This document shows positions 24,054 to 30,084 of a stretch of DNA of 30,084 nt, piece after piece. The DNA comes from JABFSS01 sp964449445 (lineage in GTDB: Bacteria; Patescibacteriota; Gracilibacteria; Peribacterales; Peribacteraceae), in assembly GCA_964449445.1 (NCBI GenBank), contig CAYUZT010000013.1, forward strand, positions 1-30,084. Direction: 5' to 3'. The notes beneath the pieces were generated by a model that worked only from the letters and a program-made list of their open reading frames with translations, was not told the origin of the DNA and ran no database searches. Each line of letters opens with the position of its first letter. Positions within the stretch are counted from its first letter, which is position 1. A program made the translations under genes and the position numbers.

Positions 24054-24079
24054 AAAAAGTGATTTGTAAGCACGTCACT
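24054..24079 (-). terminator. Possible terminator of the rpsL-rpsG operon
   Basis: Minus strand: AGTGA...TCACT stem with a 12-nt loop followed by TTTTTCG, just past the stop of the 97-residue ORF. The stem is short, so the call is tentative. Confidence 0.4.
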
Positions 24080-24084
24080 CCCCA

Positions 24085-24378
24085 CTAAAAATCATCATCT
24101 GGTCCTTCCCAATGCGGGGAAGGCTGTGCAATGTCAATCCCACTCGTACATCCCATATCTCGAAGCAGTGCATCAATGGCACGGGCGGTCTCAGGAGTCG
24201 TCGTCACCTTCCAGAGATTCCCTCGATCGTACAATTCCACTGCCTTGCCAGAAGCGATGCAGCCCGCAATGAAATTCCGTGTATCACGTTCGACTTGTTC
24301 TCTCTTTTGTATTGTCCCCCGGGGGCCAGGCTCCACCCAGAAGTCATAGTGGGCCATTGATTGAGTATTCACGGACAT
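24085..24378 (-). CDS. Hypothetical 97-residue protein after rpsG
   Basis: The ATG follows the rpsG stop by 2 nt, so it is translationally coupled. The product is soluble and mixed alpha/beta: HYDFWVEPGPRGTIQKREQV, then RNFIAGCIASGKAVELYDRG, NLWKVTTTPETARAIDALLRD and an acidic end, WEGPDDDF. There is no signal peptide, zinc motif or family I recognise. An internal ATG (MAHYDFW) seven codons later could be the start. Its place inside a str operon hints at a ribosome- or translation-linked job, but nothing in the sequence proves it. Confidence 0.65.
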   Translation of the reverse strand: MSVNTQSMAHYDFWVEPGPRGTIQKREQVERDTRNFIAGCIASGKAVELYDRGNLWKVTTTPETARAIDALLRDMGCTSGIDIAQPSPHWEGPDDDF

Positions 24379-24380
24379 AC

Positions 24381-24839
24381 TCAGGCAGACTTCGCAAGAT
24401 GAGCAAACGCCTTATTCGCCTGGGCCATCTTGAGGACATCCTGCTTCTTCTTTACTGCTGACCCCTGATCGGCAGAGGCATCGAGCAGTTCGAGTGCGAG
24501 CTTGTGGGCCATCGGGACGCCTTTGCGCGAGCGGGCGGCGTCGAGGATCCAGCGGATACTCAGTGCCATTTGGCGCTTGGGATTCACTTCGACCGGCACC
24601 TGGTAGACCGAACCGGCGATGCGCTTGGGGCGCACTTCCACGAGCGGCGTGACGTTGAGGAGGGCTTTGGAAAAGACTTCCGCGGGAGGATCTTTGGTGC
24701 GCGTCTTGATGATCTCAAACGCGTCTCTCACGATCCCGCGGGCAATGGACTTCTTCCCCTGCTTCATAACGCAGTTGATGAATTTCTCCATCAGAGGATC
24801 GGAGCCGATAGGAATGTATTGCTTGACGGGTTTGGACAT
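24381..24839 (-). CDS. rpsG: 30S ribosomal protein S7
   Basis: 152 residues. Typical S7 segments: SDPLMEKFINCVMKQGKKSIARGIVRDAFEII, NVTPLVEVRPKRIAGSVYQVPVEV, ALSIRWILDAARSRKG and MAHKLALELLDA. S7 nucleates assembly of the small-subunit head and can repress its own operon in other bacteria. The ATG at 24839 (MSKPVKQYIPIG) is chosen over 24878 because the family begins here. It is downstream of rpsL across an intercistronic palindrome. Confidence 0.97.
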   Translation of the reverse strand: MSKPVKQYIPIGSDPLMEKFINCVMKQGKKSIARGIVRDAFEIIKTRTKDPPAEVFSKALLNVTPLVEVRPKRIAGSVYQVPVEVNPKRQMALSIRWILDAARSRKGVPMAHKLALELLDASADQGSAVKKKQDVLKMAQANKAFAHLAKSA

Positions 24840-24871
24840 AGTGGAGGGAAGGTTGTACGTAGTGGTGGAGA

Positions 24872-24907
24872 GACGCATAATTATGCGTCTTTACCATGCG
24901 TCTTTAC
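24872..24907 (-). promoter_or_regulatory. rpsL-rpsG intercistronic palindrome and direct repeat
   Basis: GACGCATAATTATGCGTC (24872-24889) is a perfect palindrome. ATGCGTCTTTAC is repeated in tandem (24883-24894, 24896-24907), so an alternative pairing is possible. S7 binds a hairpin at this place in E. coli; a similar control is inferred only. Confidence 0.5.
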
Positions 24908-25323
24908 GCTTTCGGTTTTTTCGCACCGTAGAGGGAACGGCCCTGTTTTCGATCGCGGACACCTTCCGTGTCTAAAATTCCGCGGACGATGTGGTAGCGG
25001 ACACCCGGAAGGTCTTTTACGCGACCCCCGCGGACGAGGACCACGGAGTGTTCTTGTAGATTGTGACCCTCACCCGGGATGTAGGTTTTCACCTCGTAGC
25101 CGTTCGTCAGGCGCACGCGGGCGATCTTGCGAAGAGCGGAGTTTGGCTTCTTGGGTGTCATCGTGGTGACCTTCACGCAGACTCCGCGCTTGAACGGGCT
25201 GCCCTTGGGGAGCTTGACGTCTCGCATGTTGAGGGCGTTCCAGGCGGTCTGGAGTGCAGGAGCTTTGGACTTCTTGCGCTTGTCCTTGCGTGGGTGGCGG
25301 ATGAGCTGATTAATGGTAGGCAT
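24904..25323 (-). CDS. rpsL: 30S ribosomal protein S12
   Basis: 139 residues. It has the canonical MPTINQLIRHPRK start, KGVCVKV-like KRGVCVKVTTMTPKKPNSA, LRKIARVRLTNGYEV, the decoding-centre loop PGEGHNLQEHSVVLVRGGRVKDLPGVRYHIVRG and a basic end. S12 shapes the decoding centre. The residue equivalent to streptomycin-site Lys43 (TPKKPNSA) is the wild-type Lys. The start at 25323 follows TACTAT by 8 nt, so the mRNA is leaderless. The frame is open upstream to 25374 but lies upstream of the promoter's -10 there. Confidence 0.97.
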   Translation of the reverse strand: MPTINQLIRHPRKDKRKKSKAPALQTAWNALNMRDVKLPKGSPFKRGVCVKVTTMTPKKPNSALRKIARVRLTNGYEVKTYIPGEGHNLQEHSVVLVRGGRVKDLPGVRYHIVRGILDTEGVRDRKQGRSLYGAKKPKA

Positions 25324-25331
25324 GGGCGGGA

Positions 25332-25360
25332 ATAGTAGAGGGATGGGTGGGGGAAGTAAA
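25332..25360 (-). promoter_or_regulatory. Promoter of rpsL
   Basis: TTTACT (25355-25360), 17 nt, TACTAT (25332-25337) on the minus strand, 8 nt before the ATG. Confidence 0.5.
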
Positions 25361-25386
25361 GACTGAGAATGCAATGGACGGAGTTT

Positions 25387-25478
25387 CGTTAACTCGTTAA
25401 TTCGTTGATTCGTACGAAGGAAAAGATTCTAAAGACAGTGGATGAAAGATTACAGTCACGAGTTAACGAGTTATCGAA

Positions 25479-25484
<6 letters not shown>
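25387..25484. repeat. 8-nt-periodic inverted patches between rpoC and rpsL
   Basis: Left arm units GTTAACTC, GTTAATTC, GTTGATTC (25387-25416). The right arm ACGAGTTAACGAGTTATCG (25458-25476) continues to 25484 and inverts them. The right arm covers the rpoC stop codon. A long hairpin could end rpoC transcription. Confidence 0.7.
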
Positions 25485-29402
<3,918 letters not shown>

Positions 29403-29416
29403 ATTCGAGTGGGGAA

Positions 29417-29445
29417 ATACAAAAGGACAATTAAAAAGCTGTCAT
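29417..29445 (-). promoter_or_regulatory. Possible rpoC promoter
   Basis: TGACAG (29440-29445), 17 nt, TGTATT (29417-29422) on the minus strand, 14 nt before the ATG. The -35 overlaps the edge of a REP-like element. Confidence 0.35.
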
Positions 29446-29488
29446 TCCGAGTAGAAATTTGCGGAGCAAATTTCGTAACGAGGAATGC
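29444..29488. repeat. REP-like palindrome upstream of rpoC
   Basis: Outer CATTCC/GGAATG arms enclose the perfect hairpin AAATTTGC-GGA-GCAAATTT (29456-29474). Confidence 0.75.
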
Positions 29489-29714
29489 TGATGAGGGAAT
29501 GGCATAGCGCGTGGGGGGAACGTACGAAAGACCGCAGCTCCTCCGCTGCAATCGTCTGAATTGCGGGAGAAACTTCGGTGGATGTGAGGGAAGTGTACTA
29601 GGGAGAGGAGTGGAAGCAAGGGAATTCCGTGCAAAAGGGACCGAAGGTAGTGTGAAAAGCTCACCATAAAAACACCTCGGTCCCTTTGGTCCCCTCGGTC
29701 CCGTCGGTGCCTTT
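29489..29714. repeat. Intergenic with 9-nt-periodic GGGACC patches
   Basis: AAGGGACCGAAGG (29635-29647) and the inverted series CGGTCCCTT, TGGTCCCCT, CGGTCCCGT (29675-29711). No gene is recognised between rpoC and the lipoprotein. Confidence 0.65.
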
Positions 29715-30020
29715 CTATCTCGCCATTGCCTTCTCCATCATCTCCTTTCCTTGCTTCAGCTTGTCGATCCCCTCCTGCACACTCTCCACTCTCTCCTGTA
29801 CATCCTGCGCAGTCTCTTTCGCTTTCTCGATTCCCATCTTGCCCAGTTCAATAGTTGCTGCTGTTTGCTTTCCGACCTCGATCACGATGCCGCTGGCGGT
29901 ATGGATCACATCGCGCAGGCTGCCGGTGCCGGTGAGAGGATTTGCCGGGAGCGAACAGCCCGAGAGGAAAAATCCAAAAGCCAAAAGCCAAAGACCAGGG
30001 AAATACAAAATTTTACACAA
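29715..30020 (-). CDS. Putative lipoprotein with amphipathic coiled region
   Basis: About 101 residues. A hydrophobic signal (GLWLLAFGFFLSGC) ends in the lipobox LSGC. The mature part has a helical, heptad-like stretch (MGIEKAKETAQDVQERVESV, then EGIDKLKQGKEMMEKAMAR) likely to form a coiled coil. There is no recognised family. No ATG precedes the signal peptide. TTG codons at 30020 (MCKILYF), 30008 or 30044 are the possible starts, and the last lies inside the 24-bp inverted repeat. Confidence 0.6.
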   Translation of the reverse strand: MCKILYFPGLWLLAFGFFLSGCSLPANPLTGTGSLRDVIHTASGIVIEVGKQTAATIELGKMGIEKAKETAQDVQERVESVQEGIDKLKQGKEMMEKAMAR

Positions 30021-30034
30021 TCGAAAAAACGGCG

Positions 30035-30058
30035 TAGTGGACAAAAATGGGTGGTAAA
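30035..30058. repeat. Right copy of the 24-bp perfect inverted repeat
   Basis: Reverse complement of 26-49 without mismatch. In plus orientation it points to a gene off the right edge; bases 30059-30084 hold nothing recognisable. Confidence 0.85.
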
Positions 30059-30084
30059 TTCAGCTCATTGAGAGCGTAGGAACT

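Noticed and set aside
23760..24118. A full-length tmRNA on the minus strand
   Set aside because: The 3' end (T arm, G-U in the acceptor, CCA) fits, but the matching 5' acceptor strand lies only 72 nt away and no tag-like reading frame was seen.

Overview
The window looks like a chromosomal segment of a Patescibacteria/CPR bacterium, possibly of the Peregrinibacteria/Peribacteria type. The lineage is an inference: no rRNA gene is present. The grounds are a lone TraD/DUF87-like ATPase, a Cys-rich DUF4215 surface protein, an SLH-sortase fusion, a B12-dependent ribonucleotide reductase, RNHCP and S23-like four-helix genes, short intergenic regions and few Shine-Dalgarno sequences. The standard genetic code fits throughout. 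At many genes a sigma70-type promoter has its -10 box ending only about 5-14 nt before the start codon, so much of the transcriptome is probably leaderless.

Layout. 1-660: a RelB/RelE-type toxin-antitoxin operon whose toxin is cut to 41 codons. 683-1201: a lipoprotein. 1537-3101: rpsB-tsf. 3267-10203: cell-surface genes (DUF4215 Cys-repeat protein, response-regulator receiver, phospholipase-D protein, conjugation-type ATPase, SLH-sortase). 10310-12668: ychF, four-helix-bundle gene, RNHCP gene and a lipoprotein. 12760-16780: a hypothetical gene and nrdJ. 16994-17674: a flavin reductase. 17652-21364: a lower-GC island with ribD, a HisG-HisE-like fusion and a TrpR-family regulator (YerC/HisR type). 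21521-29402: fusA, a tRNA-like gene and a small RNA, an unknown small gene, rpsG, rpsL and rpoC, nearly all on the minus strand. 29715 to about 30020: another lipoprotein. A perfect 24-bp inverted repeat lies at the two ends of the window.

The strongest candidate for something undescribed is the island at 17.6-21.4 kb. A HisG catalytic and regulatory protein carries a degenerate HisE-like C-terminal domain. Its transcript starts with a 29-codon peptide holding seven His codons, followed by mutually exclusive hairpins, which is the logic of his attenuation. A shared operator-like motif overlaps or adjoins the -35 region of the hisG-like gene, the TrpR-family regulator gene and ribD. This suggests a small histidine-sensing regulon with two layers of control and an unexpected ribD member.

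A second theme is repeats. Patches with an 8-9 nt period and REP-like palindromes lie in most gaps. In-frame palindromic or periodic insertions also interrupt three housekeeping proteins (EF-Ts, NrdJ, RpoC), much like Rickettsia palindromic elements.
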